Notes: generated from the sequence alone by a model not told the origin. Positions 1 to 11,271 are shown, counted from the stretch's first letter. The stretch: DNA of 64,000 nt from Bathymodiolus brooksi (GCA_963680875.1 OY804576.1:75955668-76019667), one strand, 5' to 3'. Program-made: numbers and translations.

Positions 1-92
1 TCCAATGCATTATTTTTAACCAAAGTATGTTTACGAGTCTATAATCGGCAATCCGCACAACAGCGTCCATTTTATAGGTCAAGAAAAGGAGA

Positions 93-708
93 TTCCTATG
101 GTACCGAGGTAGTTCCGAAAATCAGTCTATGGAGTGCTGTATTATAAGATTTTGACAGATGATCGTAAACCATTCTCTATCCAGAGTTGTTGTTCCCGCT
201 ATGCTCCACTCAGCTTTGTCAACGCTCATTTGACAAGATGTTTGTAAAATTTAAAAACAGTAAAAAAAAATGTACTTAAAATTGTTTTAATTATTGTAAA
301 TATCAATAAAGATGAAAATAAATCACTCATTTCAAATAAATTCTCTTAAGCTTAAAAATGATCCCCCCCCCCCCCCCCACACTTCTTGGAGAACTATTTT
401 GCGGAGGTAAAAATTAAAAACGATCACAAATCATGTTTCACCTTTATTGATATTTACAATAAATAAAACAATTTTAAGTACATTTTTTTTACTGTTTCTA
501 AATTTTACAAAAATCTTGTAAAATGAGCGTTTACAGAGATAGAGTGGAGCGTAGCGGGAACGACAACTCTGGATAGAGAATGGATCGTAAGCGTGTAGGT
601 TGGGACTCCACTATACCAAAATAGATCTGCTACTAGGTGGCGCTGCAATTGCGCAATCGTGTGAAACGTAAATACCGTGGTATCATAGAACCCTCGGTAC
701 CATAGGAA
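93..708. mobile_element. Foldback / long-inverted-repeat element
   Basis: The outer tips are a perfect 17-bp inverted pair: ttcctatggtaccgagg at 93-109 and its reverse complement at 692-708. A second, longer pair of arms (about 171-310 against 442-583, roughly 140 bp each) matches with scattered substitutions. The central loop holds a run of 16 C (363-378). No coding sequence is recognisable inside. The layout fits a non-autonomous foldback or MITE-type DNA element. It lies in the intron upstream of receptor copy A's penultimate exon. The superfamily is unknown and no clear target duplication was found. Confidence 0.75.
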
Positions 709-1013
709 GGGAGTATACTAAAGAAACAGTACAATATACAGACTCGAAAGAAATTAAAACGATGTTCCATTCAATGTTGTGCCGTTTTTTAAGTGCATTT
801 TTAAAGATTTATTGACAAATCTCAATGTGCGATTTTGTTTTTTTTCCAAACGAGAGAGCTCAAAACCACCCACCTACCAAACGAAACTAACTTCGTTTGA
901 AAAAAACTGCGACAATGTGCGACGATCCCTTAGAACTCTTGTAATATTGCTACTTTTCATTGTTCACAGGTTCACTTTTTAGAACTAATGAATTAATTAT
1001 CATTTTAATATAG

Positions 1014-1549
1014 GATCGATGGTATATCGGTAATAAACGACGTGGTAGCTCCCATGAGGATAGCAGGAAATGGACGGGTGATCTGGAATCCAGCCGGCGT
1101 TTATAAAGTCAACTGTGAATCCAATACTAAATTTTACCCAATGGACACACAGAGTTGTTATATAAAGGTCAGCGGATGGGCATATACTGAGGCGGAAATA
1201 GAACTCATCTTCAACATAAACGCTGTTGATAAAAGTTATTACACTGAAAACGGAGAATGGGATTTACTGACAACTGAAGGTTATAATTCAAACTCAAATT
1301 CTAGAGATGGGCAATCGTTTTCTACCCTCTCTTTTCTCATTAAGCTACAACGACGGTTGCTGTTTCATATTGTAAATACACTGTTTCCAATAGCTCTAAT
1401 AGCTATATTGATACCCTTTGTGTTTAAACTTCCGGTGGATTCAGGAGAAAAAGTTGGATTTTCTTTGACAGTCTTGTTGTCGTATGCTGTATATCTAACT
1501 CTTATATCTGACAACATTCCAAGTACATCAGTAACCGTTTGTTTTTTAT
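1014..1549 (+). CDS. Copy A exon (Cys loop, M1, M2)
   Basis: The acceptor is aatatag before 1014 and the donor is gtaagtacat at 1550. The exon is 536 nt, the same length and phase as its paralogue at 27236-27771. One base from the previous exon completes the first codon pattern (the frame starts at 1015) and one base is carried into the next exon. It encodes IDGISVIND through [11 protein letters not shown]. Confidence 0.92.
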
Positions 1550-3298
1550 GTAAGTACATGTAAGACTTGATATTGAGGTATGTATTTCTATTTAAATGCA
1601 TACGAGTATGATCTATATAGCTTTTAATTAAAGGACAGGACTTGCTTCTTTTCATGTTTCCTCAGAAAGTCTACTTCATACAACCAATGAAGCAAGTCGG
1701 TTAGAAGGGAGCACAGTTTGTACCCATAGGATGCATGTTGTCCGTTTACAAACAGACCCATCAAACATAGCGAATATGTTGTCAATTAAAAACTCAAGGA
1801 TGTTTTTGCTGCCAGTTTCAGAGAATATTTGTTAGAATCATATTGTTTTTTGTTGGGTTTTTTTTTTTTACAAAGTAAGATTTGGTCCTTTCTGCAGCAA
1901 GATACTTGTACTTCCGTTGGTCGTTCCATTTTATGAAACAACGTTCATGCAATGGCTTCTGAAGAATAACGGAAAGAGCTAGTGAATTCCTTTAATTTCT
2001 CGTTCCGCTATAGAGATGTTGTCCATTCACTAAAGGTTTGGTAACTAAACTATTTTGATCGCATCTATACCTCGAACTTGCAATAAAGGACTCCACAGAT
2101 ACAGCTAAGTGAATAGAATTTCACACGTTGACACAAGTCTAAGTCATCAATTCGAAGGTTTTACGTCATGATTTAGTTGATACGCGTCACAGATCTAGAT
2201 GATCACGGATATTTTCTGTTTGTCATAATCACAATACCTTCCTCCTTCCTCTTTCCTCTTTTCGAGTAAAACGTTGGTTGGCAATATTGGAGCATGAGCT
2301 GCTAACCCTGCCGGATAACATGAGTTTACCACCGGTCTTTTGTGGAGTCATTGTTGCTCAATCTTTAGCTTTCAGTGTAGTATGTTGTGGATTATTGTTT
2401 GTCCTGTCGGCCATTTCAGAATATCTGTGTCACACATGACCATGGATATGTTCCTGTTTGTCGCTATCATAATCCTGTCCGTTCCTCATTCATGACTTAT
2501 CACCGAATTTGTGAAAAGAGTAACACGACGGGTGCCACATGTGGAGCAGAAATTGCTTACCCCTCATAAAAACATGAGTTCACCCCTGGTTTTTAGTAGT
2601 CGTTGTGTTGCTCAATCTTTTGTTTTCTGCGTAGTGTTTTGTAGATCATTGTTTGTCATTTTGTCATTTTTTTTGCCATTGTATTGTCTGTCCCTCTTCG
2701 TCATACGACTTTTGATTACATTCAAGTTTTTCTTTGTATTTGTTTAACATTACTAGGTATTGCAATAGAATGACAAAAACAAAAACTTGTAGATATCTTT
2801 TATCATAATTTAACATCAACATGTGTGATGGGTAATGCTTCAATGTGTTAATTTGTGATATATTACTCTTTTTCAGCTTTGTATCTTGCCTTTATTTTAT
2901 TAATGGCTACTATAGCTGTTTGTTGTACAACTTTAGTCATAAATCTCCATATGCGTACAGACGACGAAACAATGCCTGACTGGTTGAAAAAATTTACATT
3001 TAACTACCTAGTGAAGATAGCATGCTGGAAGAACAGCTGTTTCTGTAGAAGGAACAAAGTGGAAAATGGATGTTCAACTACGTACACTCACTCGACCAAT
3101 GATACTCTTGTAACTGATAAATCAAGAAATGGTGAGCATACAGAGTCCGTTAATGGCGATGAGTCACGTGATCTTACATGGAAAGAATTGTCCGAAATAA
3201 TGGACCAATTATTCTATTATATTTACATGTTTCTGATTGTTTTGTCCACATTCATTTTATTTATGATAATTATCGGTGGTTATTACACTTCTTCATGA
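1014..3298 (+). CDS. Cys-loop (nicotinic-like) receptor subunit, copy A, 3' part
   Basis: Two exons are visible, 1014-1549 and 2877-3298, joined by a GT-AG intron; the 5' exons lie before the window. The joined frame encodes the last ~318 residues. It has the end of the ligand-binding domain with a Cys loop (C, 13 residues, C, containing FYPMDTQS), a WAYT motif at loop B, then M1 ([20 protein letters not shown]), M2 (starts [12 protein letters not shown], ends DNIPSTS), M3, an MRTDDETMPDWLK stretch, a short cytoplasmic loop and M4 at the C-terminus. By family knowledge this is a subunit of a pentameric ligand-gated channel at the plasma membrane. The Glu before M2 and Asp at its outer end suggest cation selectivity. 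Loop C lacks the adjacent Cys pair, so it is a non-alpha-type subunit. It is about 80% identical by eye to copy C over exon 5, and the exon lengths match. No disabling change is visible. Confidence 0.9.
2279..2755 (+). repeat. Dispersed repeat family R1, plus-strand fragments
   Basis: Two overlapping degenerate pieces of a family that recurs on both strands of this window. Shared landmarks are agtaacacgacgggtg, gagttcacccctgg and ttgctcaatctttngttttctg. The piece lies in intron 5 of copy A. The reverse-strand relatives at 13.8-14.05 kb translate with RYGISVSQM, which I recall from the tail of reverse-transcriptase-bearing retroelements in molluscs. That identification is from memory and weak. 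Confidence 0.6.
2877..3298 (+). CDS. Copy A terminal exon (M3, cytoplasmic loop, M4)
   Basis: The acceptor tttttcag precedes 2877 and the stop TGA is at 3296-3298. The leading CT completes a Ser codon with the base carried from 1549. It encodes SLYLAFILLMATIAV (M3), a cytoplasmic segment with [10 protein letters not shown], and M4 ending in GGYYTSS. It is 3 nt longer than the paralogue at 28398-28816. Confidence 0.92.
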
Positions 3299-3483
3299 AC
3301 ATGCATGTCTTTAACAATCAAAGCGAATGATCAATATGGAACTTTGTGACAATGTCATTCATAATCCTTATGTACATATTTCACCTGTATTATCTAAACA
3401 TTAGAGAATACCGAAGGGGCAATCGTTAGTTATTATCATTACAATGCTAACAGCTTCAGGTTTTAAATGTGTTTATTGTCATA

Positions 3484-3489
3484 AATAAA
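3484..3489 (+). other. Candidate poly(A) signal, copy A
   Basis: AATAAA lies about 185 bp after the copy A stop codon. It is the first canonical hexamer downstream, with a GT-containing stretch following. There is no transcript evidence, so this is positional inference. Confidence 0.45.
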
Positions 3490-3604
3490 CGGATTCTCCA
3501 TTGTGAAGCCTGCCATTAGCATAAAAACCTTATTAAATAAGCATAGAGTATATTTTGTTTACCAGAATAATTATACCATGCAAGCCATATTGGTAATTTA
3601 ATGG

Positions 3605-4120
3605 TTAACCTGCTCCAATCGATTGTGGTATATCATGGGTTAGAGCCGCGGTACGGTGTTTGTTGCTTCTCCGATAAGCACGCAAGACCAATGAGTGGGG
3701 GGGGGGGGGGGGGCAAAGAGTAGGAGCAGCATGTCTACCCGCGGTAAGTGAGCTAACACTATAAAAATCAAACTTAGCGTGTTGGGCCATAAGATACTGC
3801 AAAGCGGACACTACACAGAAAACTATCTACACAGAGCAACACGAACCCCACCAAAAAACGGGGAAGAACGCAGGTGCTTATGAAGGGTATGCAGTTCCTG
3901 GTGGCATCCATCGAGTTACTCTAGATTGCAATTACAACTAACGGAACATATCCGTGGTCATTTGTGACACAGATATTCCGTAATGGTTATGATGTTGACC
4001 GGAAAACGTTTTAAGTGATGACTTTACCTTTGTCACTAGGAACAATTGGTACTCCAGATTTGAACTTTTTGTTGTAATTTTAACGTTTGCTCTTAAAAAG
4101 TTTATATTCCGATACCAAGA
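3605..4120 (-). repeat. SINE-B remnant plus R1 fragment (flank unit A)
   Basis: Positions 3640-3800 match the tail of the SINE-B copy at 21.4 kb (gtaagtgagctaacactata, then cttagcgtgttgggc). They run straight into an R1 fragment in reverse orientation (gaaccccaccaaaaaacggg). A 17-G run sits at 3697-3713. The same SINE-B/R1 junction recurs at 13.62-14.12 kb, so the composite was duplicated as a unit. The minus-strand open frame here is not a gene. Confidence 0.65.
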
Positions 4121-4534
4121 TCTTGTCGAAATATATTCCGTCTCTGCAGAAAAAATTGTAAGCGATGCATTTTCATATAGTGAAAATGTATAAAGATAAA
4201 GAAGTCAAAAATGTCAAGGATATTTTTTTTGTCAATGTGTGACGTAAAAATATTTTTGACATTTACGTCACCGAATATGGTACTGCTTTGACAACTATTT
4301 TACCTATTTTGTTCCTGTATTTAAATACTGTTACAGTGACAGCCGGAACCTTTGAACCGTAATGAGAGCGGGATGTTTAGCGCCTTAAAATCTGATTCAA
4401 CCCACCATTTCTTTAGAAATGCCTGTACCAAGTCAGGGTCATTACGGTTTTCACAGTTTTCCGGTTGTTGACTGATTTTGTCTGTTTATATAATTATGAG
4501 TTTTGACTTTCCCTTTGTAAGATTGTTCAGAGTT

Positions 4535-5110
4535 CGGTAATTTTGTTATTACCCTTATTTAGTATTATTATTTGGCTTAAATGTTTAATTAATTATATTT
4601 CTCATTTAACTAGAGGCAAAGTTGTCAGTATTAACTTAGTTGATTAGAATCCAAATATTTGAAGAAATAACAGTTAAAATAGGATAATCGTACATATATT
4701 CCAATTCTTAGGTGTAGTAAAAACATTTTGAAATAAAGAAACATGTACTATCAAACCTGTATATAAAGACCACCCAAGGGAACATGAAAATTTGGCCTTG
4801 AAGAGCAGTTGCCCTTTATATACAGGTACCATACACAGAGCCACAGACAATATTGGACACAAGACACAGAACGAAGACAAACAAAACAAAAAGCACAATA
4901 CAGAAAACTAATAGGATAGGGATAAAACAGTCCGCCACAATATGACTGAAATGTTGTTGAAAGACGCGTCAAACACCATAAACCTAACCAAATAGGATAA
5001 GAAACTCGAACTCCACCGTACAACCGTGGGTGAACACAGGTGCTCACCACGGGTAGTCATTTCCTGTTTCTTATTAGACACCCATCGTGTTACTCATATA
5101 GTCCAGTCAC
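4535..5110 (-). repeat. R1 fragment and SINE tail in copy A's 3' flank
   Basis: The segment carries gacacaagacacagaacgaa, a short SINE-A tail (4937-4990) and gtgaacacaggtgctc. It aligns piecewise to 14.13-14.77 kb, so it belongs to the duplicated flank. The open frames on the minus strand are incidental. Confidence 0.55.
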
Positions 5111-5721
5111 GTAAATGTCTTGTCGGTGATAGACAAAAAGAAAAAAACATCTACGTGAAAGGGACACTATTCATTGTAATTTTAATTTAGATTAAAACAC
5201 AGGAGACTTGAATATCAATTATTAAGATTAAATCAATAATAATGATTTGTAGATTTAATTCATTAATAGATAAATTAAAAGTAGAAATGATTATATTTAC
5301 ATATGTAAATTAAATAAACTGTTGAATATTCCTAAATAGGCAATATAATATTCATCATTCTCTATTATTCGATATAGTAAATATTTAAGTAAATATGAAA
5401 ATTTGGCCTTGATGAGTAGTTGCCCTTTATATACAGGTTAAAATTATGTGCACTATTCATTTATAAACAGTGATTTGGTATATAGCGGTGCCCCATAGTA
5501 AACATGTGGCGTGAAATGTAAACTATGTGTTACAGCTATGAATAATTTGCGCCAGTAACCGACATGGCGGGTTATTTTCGAGGGTTTTTTATTTTCGCTT
5601 CTTATTTTCACGGTCAAACGTAAATCGCCAAAATAAATTCCGCGAAATATTTATACAAAATCTGTACTTCCGATTTAGATTTGGGAATGTTTCTTCTATT
5701 TACGTTGAGCAGATCTATAAC
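5111..5721. other. Copy A 3' flank, no gene seen
   Basis: AT-rich DNA. Positions about 5200-5570 match 14825-15165, including a block with aaactatgtgttacagctat. The first part also matches 29470-29780. No coding signal was seen. Confidence 0.5.
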
Positions 5722-5803
5722 CAGAGGCGTAGCTGCATATACGCTGTCACGCCATGGCGTGCACATCGACAAGTTAAAAAAAAAAAATTAAATTAAAAAA
5801 AAA

Positions 5804-6183
5804 ATTGTATTGTTACTTTTAACAATCCAATTAAATCAGTATGATTATTATATCGCTAATAAAACGTATGGACAAGTCGAGCGGACGCATTGTATACCTT
5901 TAAGAAGTCAATATCCAGTTGTGGTCTATGCGTTAGAACGCTTACAAAACCAAGGCGATGACAAAGCCGGGCAGTTTCTTGCATCCATCATGCGGTTTCA
6001 GTTTATCATAGCTTTGGTAATATAGCGGAACATATTTTACATAGCACTGTTTATCTGTCAGAGATCTGTCAACATTCCTCCAAGATATCGATTACGACAT
6101 TCTTGAAGCAACCAAAGAATTTAAGACCGTGAGTGAAATGCGAAGAGCTGAACGACAGGACGAATCGGTTTAGGATGAGATGT
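5804..6183 (+). pseudogene. hAT transposase fragment, 5' piece
   Basis: The first open stretch reads YPVVVYALERLQNQGDDKAG followed by QFLASIMRFQFIIAL. This resembles the mid-region of hAT transposases related to ZMYM/52-kDa-repressor-type proteins. The reading then shifts frame twice (AEHILHSTVYLSE, then DLSTFLQDIDYDILEATKEF). A TAG falls just before DEMYQSA at the LINE target site. It is clearly a pseudogene. The family is inferred from remembered motifs, supported by the hAT-type termini and the downstream piece. Confidence 0.65.
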
Positions 6184-6194
6184 ATCAGTCTGCA
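6184..6194. repeat. LINE target-site duplication, left
   Basis: atcagtctgca, an exact 11-bp match to 11825-11835. It defines the 5' boundary of the LINE. Confidence 0.9.
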
Positions 6195-8528
6195 AGCTCA
6201 AACCATTTAAACTTAAACTATAATCTTTGAAACAGTAACCATAATCTCTCTACAAATGTTTGTTTATTTGTGTATTGCATATTCCCTCCCCACTAAAAAT
6301 ATAGTTCAACTATAATACTACCATATTTGTGTATTGATAAAATAACATATTCCCTCTCTACCAAAATATACGAGCTCAAACTTTTTTAGTTCAACCATAT
6401 TAACCTTTGAAATAAGTAAAATAAAATTTAAAAGAAATTAATTGGTAAGTTAAACCAAAGGAAACATCTTTATTGCAATAATTCCTTGGAGTGAAGATAT
6501 TATATAGACAAAAATTAACTCAACGCACATCGCGCCGTAGACACCCATTACATTTGTGTGTGTATTTATATTTCTAAAGCTTTTCTTTATGTTTTGATTA
6601 CACGAAACTGCAGTATAAACCATTGAGTATGCACTGTCGGTAAATATGAAATGTGCTTGTTTCGTAGAGACATGTTTCCATCATTGTTATAGACTATGTG
6701 TTGTGTTTGCCGGTAGTATACATATAATTTCTATGTATACTTATGAATATCCTCGCCAAGATGTAAAAAAAAAAAATCTTCAACGTGAAAGAAAATTTTT
6801 TTTATTAATAATTTTATTTTTTTTTTGTTTATTTACTTATTATTATTTTTTTTTTTTTTTTAATGTATGTAACCAATATTTGCCGGAATTACAGTACAAA
6901 GCAAAGAGTAAATGCGAAGTTGAATTTGTATTTTTTACATGTTTTCGTTCAATACGTGTGTTGTATTTTGTTATTATGTTGGTACACATGTAACCAAAGC
7001 TATATTGAACAATTTTTTAACCTACACATATCTACTTTACATCCATCTGTCATTAGCTCAATAAGCTTTAAAAACCAAGTTAACATGAAATACATGCAAT
7101 CTGTCTTCCCTTTGTTACCTTTTCATATCATGAAAATGAGTAGATATAATTAGTTTTAATTTCTGACAAATATCGTTCAATTACCCCACCCAACTTGCCA
7201 ACTCAAAAGGCTTTCAAAAACCAAGTTAACAAGAAATAAATGCAAATATATCTTTCTTCAGTTTGTTATCGTTTTCATTCATGAAAATAAGTGGGTCAAT
7301 TTGGGTTTTTCTTGCTTCTTGTTTAGTTTTTACTAAAAAAAAAAATCCTTCAATTACCCCACCCATGTAAAACCGAAAGAAAAGGAATATTAACTTTTTA
7401 GTAAATAATGAGCAAATACGTGTGTAATTACGTTTGTCGACCAAATTCGTGACCTAGATACATGTGCAATTGCTGCTTATCTCTCATTTACCCAATATAC
7501 GTGGTTCCCCCGTTTTTGTTTTTGGAGTGCAATTGTCATTGATGCATCAACTCTACATATTTCTTCTACATACCGGTATATCTTTATTTCTCAAACATGT
7601 ATAGCTGATATAAATACATTGTTGCAGTCGGAAAATATACATTTTATTAATCATGTATAACTTTGTGATGTCTTTGTCGATATATAAAGTTAAGTAGAAC
7701 TGTTTTTATTCAGTAATGCCATCGCTTTTGTTTAATTAAAACTGTTCAATAACTCCAATAATAACACATGAAATTAGTATATGTATATATAGGTGTGTAC
7801 ATGTATTTGTAATACAGTAATCAATGAATAAATATGCTGTTGCCGGAATTTGTATTTTTTTTTTGTGTGTGTGTGTGTTGTTGTTCAATTGTGGTGTTCG
7901 TTGTTATTATGTTGGTAACCAAAGCTGCATCGAATGATTTTTTAACCCACTTAGAAACCTTTTATTTAACCTCAAAATTCATCTGTTGTTAACTGGATTT
8001 TTTTTTTTTTTTTTTTTTTTCCCTCTTCTTCATAAAAAAAAATTCACATAACATCCCAAGCATTAAAATATCTCTATCAATTTAATGTCATCATAAAACA
8101 CACCAGAAACATTTTTTTTTTTGTTTTTTGTTTGTTTTTGTTTTTGTTTTTTTTTTTCATTTCTTTCCCTTAATTGTTCCTTACTCAGTAAATCTTCCTA
8201 TTCGCCCTTTTTGGAATAACAAAAATAATTATGAAATAGTTTTCCTATTTTTTTCAGCTTTGCCTGAAATAAATCCAATATATGACATCAGCATATGTAA
8301 CTGTGTACATATTGTTTTTTATTATACTTTTTTGTTCATTGTTCATCTCCAATTTCTTCAATGTTGTATATTTGTTTTATACTTACCTGTACATATACCT
8401 GTGTTTTTGTGGATGCGAGGAGGTTCTTACTTTACGACATATAAAATATGACTGTGGCTGTCTCTGTATCTATCTTCCTCTGAAACCCAATTGGTAATTC
8501 ATTAGAAGCTTACAGATCAGCCATAGGC
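6195..8528 (+). promoter_or_regulatory. LINE 5' region with repeated monomers
   Basis: No protein is recognised here. The first ~230 bp contain a partial tandem duplication: agctcaaac, atattccct and agttcaac each recur at 6195-6312 and 6328-6425. A second repeated block has gccggaatt, ttattatgttggta and taaccaaagct at 6880-7020 and again at 7843-7945. The block caattaccccaccca recurs at about 7180 and 7350. Tandem or dispersed monomers in this position resemble the promoter monomers of some LINEs, so a promoter role is inferred. Long T runs occur near 6850, 8000 and 8120. Confidence 0.45.
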
Positions 8529-11228
8529 ATGTTTTATAACTGTTCAAGGATCTCAAGTAAATGTGTGCTTGTACAAGCCGATTCTTATAGAAATATCTTA
8601 TTAACAAACTTACGGTGTTCTTTCTTGTTCGTGTCCCTCCTTGTCCTCCAGAGTTTAAATCCAAATGTAAATGTTGTCTTTCTTTTATTCGTTCTTCACT
8701 TCATCTTAATGATCGGTAATGTCGAACTAAATCCTGGTCCGGAAACTTACATATCGAGTTCACCGCCTAACTTAGACAATAGTTCAAACGATAATTCCAT
8801 TTCCTTGTGTAATATCAATATACGTAGTATCAGAAACAAAACAAATTTCGTCCAGCATTTTGCAGATGAATTTGATATTTTAGTAATAACTGAATCGCAC
8901 CTTGATAACAGTATTCAGAACGACGATATCGAATTATGTTCCTTCACAAAAAATATCCAACGCCGCGACAGACAGAATCAAACGGGAGGGGGGCTTCTGA
9001 TTTATACGAAAGAAAATGTAAACATTTCAAGGATAATCCAACTAGAGAATAATTTAGATGAAAGTCTTTGGGTTCAGATTCACGCGAAGGGTCAATCTTT
9101 TCTTTTATGCAATACATACCGTCCACAGTGGACCGACAACGAGTATTGGTCACGATTAACGCATGCTATTGAATTAGCTCATCAGATAAACGAAAATATC
9201 GTGATTTCGGGCGACCTGAATTCTAATCTTCTTAATGTAAATAATAACAAGCTGGTTGACTTGATGACCACGTTTAATTTTAGAAATGTTATAGTAAAAC
9301 CAACAAGATTAAATAATTTATTAGACCCAATTATAATTTCCGATACCATGACCCCACTATATTCTGATGTTTTTGAGATGCCATCAGAAATTAGTGATCA
9401 CGATGCAGCAGTTGCTTTTCTCAAATGTCCAAAATCGACTTCATGTTCATTTACCACAGAAATTTGGCAGTATGAGAATATAGATTTAGAACTCTTTAAT
9501 AACAAAATGAACGAAATTAACTGGAATGAAATGATAGGCTTTTTAAACGACGTAGATGACATGGTTGAAGAATTTACAAAATTATTTTTGGACATAGCAA
9601 GGCAAAGTATTCCAACGAAAACTATAACTGTACGGGATTATGACAAACCATGGTTTAATAACGAAATTAGAAAAGAAATTCGACTACGCGATCGCCTGAG
9701 AACAAATGTTTTCAAATTTGGGAGGGAAAGTGATACTTTAAAATATAAAAAACAAAGGAACAAGGTCAATAATATGAAAAAGAAAGCAAAAGAAAATTTT
9801 GAAAGTAACTTAGACAATATATTATTAGATAATTCGACGAACCCTAAAACTTACTGGAAAATAATGAAAATGCTAATTAAATCTAACAAGGGAAGTAACT
9901 GTATCCCTCCGCTTCGAAACACAATTAATGATGAACATTTAGATGAAATGGTATATGACGACGACAAAAAATGTGAGCTATTAAATAAATATTTTAGCTT
10001 AGTATCTAAGTTGGAGGAAGAAAATATACCAGTACCCCCCTTTGAAAGTAAAACTAATGACTCAATTACCGACATTTTTGTGACTGCTAGCGAAATTGTA
10101 GATTTCATTCAAATATTAGACCTGAAAAAAGCGTCCGGTCCTGACAAAATCAGCCATAAAATGCTCAAAATAGCCCCAGAAAAAATTGCCGAACCACTTC
10201 AAATTATCTTTAACAAATCTTTACGACAAGGCAAGTATCCTTCAAGCTGGAAAATTGCACACGTGATAGCTATTTTAAAAAAAGGTGATGCCTCTTTGCC
10301 TTCAAATTACCGTCCGATATCTTTGATAAGTTGTGTTGGTAAAATTATGGAGAGAGTAGTCTATAAAAATGTTTATAATTATCTTGTTAGAAACAAACTT
10401 ATATATGAGTATCAGTCTGGCTTTCTTCCGAAACATTCTACTATCCACCAGTTGTTAGAACTATACAACTCTATACTCAATTCACTAGAAAAAAAAGAAT
10501 TTAGTTGTTTTTTATTCTTTGACTTTTCCAAAGCTTTCGATAAAGTTTGGCACAGGGGTTTAATACATAAAATGAATTCTTATGGTATAAAAGGTCCTTT
10601 AATCAAATGGTTTGAAAATTATTTGTATCAAAGAAAGCAAAAAGTGATTAACAGGGCAACATCATCAACTGCTTGTGAAGTCTCTGCTGGAGTCCCCCAA
10701 GGGTCAGTTTTAGGACCTTTACTATTTTTAATTTATATAAATGATATTGAAGAGAAGCTCCTCTCTCTCAGTAGACTCTTTGCAGATGATACTTCTTTAG
10801 GTTATTCAAGTCAAAATGTTGTTGAAATTGAAAATGTTATAAATCATGATTTGTGTGAACTAAATACCTGGTCCACAAAATGGTTAATGTCTTTTAATCC
10901 AGACAAAACTGAGATTATGTTATTTTCCAATACAGACGTTAGATATAATTTTAATTTCACATTTAATGGAAACAATATCCCTATAACAACGAGCCATATA
11001 CACTTGGGTGTAACCTTGTCAAGCGATGCTAAATGGAATAACCACATTGAAAATATAATCTTAAGCGTATCAAGACATTTAGGTATTCTGCGAAAATTAA
11101 AATATAGGTTAAGTAGACAAAATCTAGAAAAACTGTACTTAGTATATATCCGCCCAATTTTTGAATATGCCTGTGAAATATGGGATAATTGTGGAGTGTG
11201 TTATTCAACCAAACTTGAAAAATTATAA
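8529..11228 (+). CDS. LINE ORF2: 2A-like motif, APE endonuclease, reverse transcriptase
   Basis: 899 residues. Residues ~30-62 are hydrophobic, followed by GNVELNPGP at 63-71, a 2A-like motif with Asn in place of the usual Asp. The endonuclease follows: NINIRSIRNK, ITESHLDNS, ISGDLNSN near residue 215, and SEISDHDAAVAF. The reverse transcriptase has NYRPISLISCVGKIME, FDFSKAFDKVWHRGL at about 663-677, AGVPQGSVLGPLLF, and the catalytic FADD at 751-754. Target-primed reverse transcription is the expected activity. The frame ends at KLEKL, where related proteins normally continue for some 150 residues before the Cys-rich tail. That tail is found in a later open stretch at 11272-11601, so this ORF is C-terminally truncated. 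The first Met was used as the start; it keeps the hydrophobic segment and the 2A motif. Confidence 0.88.
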   Translation: MFYNCSRISSKCVLVQADSYRNILLTNLRCSFLFVSLLVLQSLNPNVNVVFLLFVLHFILMIGNVELNPGPETYISSSPPNLDNSSNDNSISLCNINIRSIRNKTNFVQHFADEFDILVITESHLDNSIQNDDIELCSFTKNIQRRDRQNQTGGGLLIYTKENVNISRIIQLENNLDESLWVQIHAKGQSFLLCNTYRPQWTDNEYWSRLTHAIELAHQINENIVISGDLNSNLLNVNNNKLVDLMTTFNFRNVIVKPTRLNNLLDPIIISDTMTPLYSDVFEMPSEISDHDAAVAFLKCPKSTSCSFTTEIWQYENIDLELFNNKMNEINWNEMIGFLNDVDDMVEEFTKLFLDIARQSIPTKTITVRDYDKPWFNNEIRKEIRLRDRLRTNVFKFGRESDTLKYKKQRNKVNNMKKKAKENFESNLDNILLDNSTNPKTYWKIMKMLIKSNKGSNCIPPLRNTINDEHLDEMVYDDDKKCELLNKYFSLVSKLEEENIPVPPFESKTNDSITDIFVTASEIVDFIQILDLKKASGPDKISHKMLKIAPEKIAEPLQIIFNKSLRQGKYPSSWKIAHVIAILKKGDASLPSNYRPISLISCVGKIMERVVYKNVYNYLVRNKLIYEYQSGFLPKHSTIHQLLELYNSILNSLEKKEFSCFLFFDFSKAFDKVWHRGLIHKMNSYGIKGPLIKWFENYLYQRKQKVINRATSSTACEVSAGVPQGSVLGPLLFLIYINDIEEKLLSLSRLFADDTSLGYSSQNVVEIENVINHDLCELNTWSTKWLMSFNPDKTEIMLFSNTDVRYNFNFTFNGNNIPITTSHIHLGVTLSSDAKWNNHIENIILSVSRHLGILRKLKYRLSRQNLEKLYLVYIRPIFEYACEIWDNCGVCYSTKLEKL
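8715..8741 (+). other. 2A-like (ribosome-skipping) motif
   Basis: Encodes GNVELNPGP directly after a hydrophobic segment. Canonical 2A motifs read D-V/I-E-x-N-P-G-P. Here NPGP and Glu are intact, but Asn replaces Asp, which may weaken or abolish skipping. Similar motifs near the N-terminus of CR1/L2-type LINE proteins have been reported in invertebrates. Confidence 0.75.
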
Positions 11229-11271
11229 ATATAAATAAATAAATAAGCTTTATTTAGAGTCGGCATTTTAT
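11229..11271 (+). other. Rearrangement junction inside the LINE
   Basis: A short AT-rich filler (ataaataaataaataagc, then ttagagtcggcatt) replaces the coding sequence expected between KLEKL and GPRKLN. It is best read as an internal deletion or template-switch scar. Confidence 0.55.

Noticed and set aside
779..982. 67-residue frame before copy A exon
   Set aside because: No homology to receptor exons; it lies in AT-rich intron. The nearby ttcacag at 969 was considered as an acceptor, but the copy C alignment fixes the exon start at 1014.
6646..8497. Short frames in the LINE 5' region as ORF1
   Set aside because: They are low-complexity T-rich translations with no RNA-binding or esterase motif.
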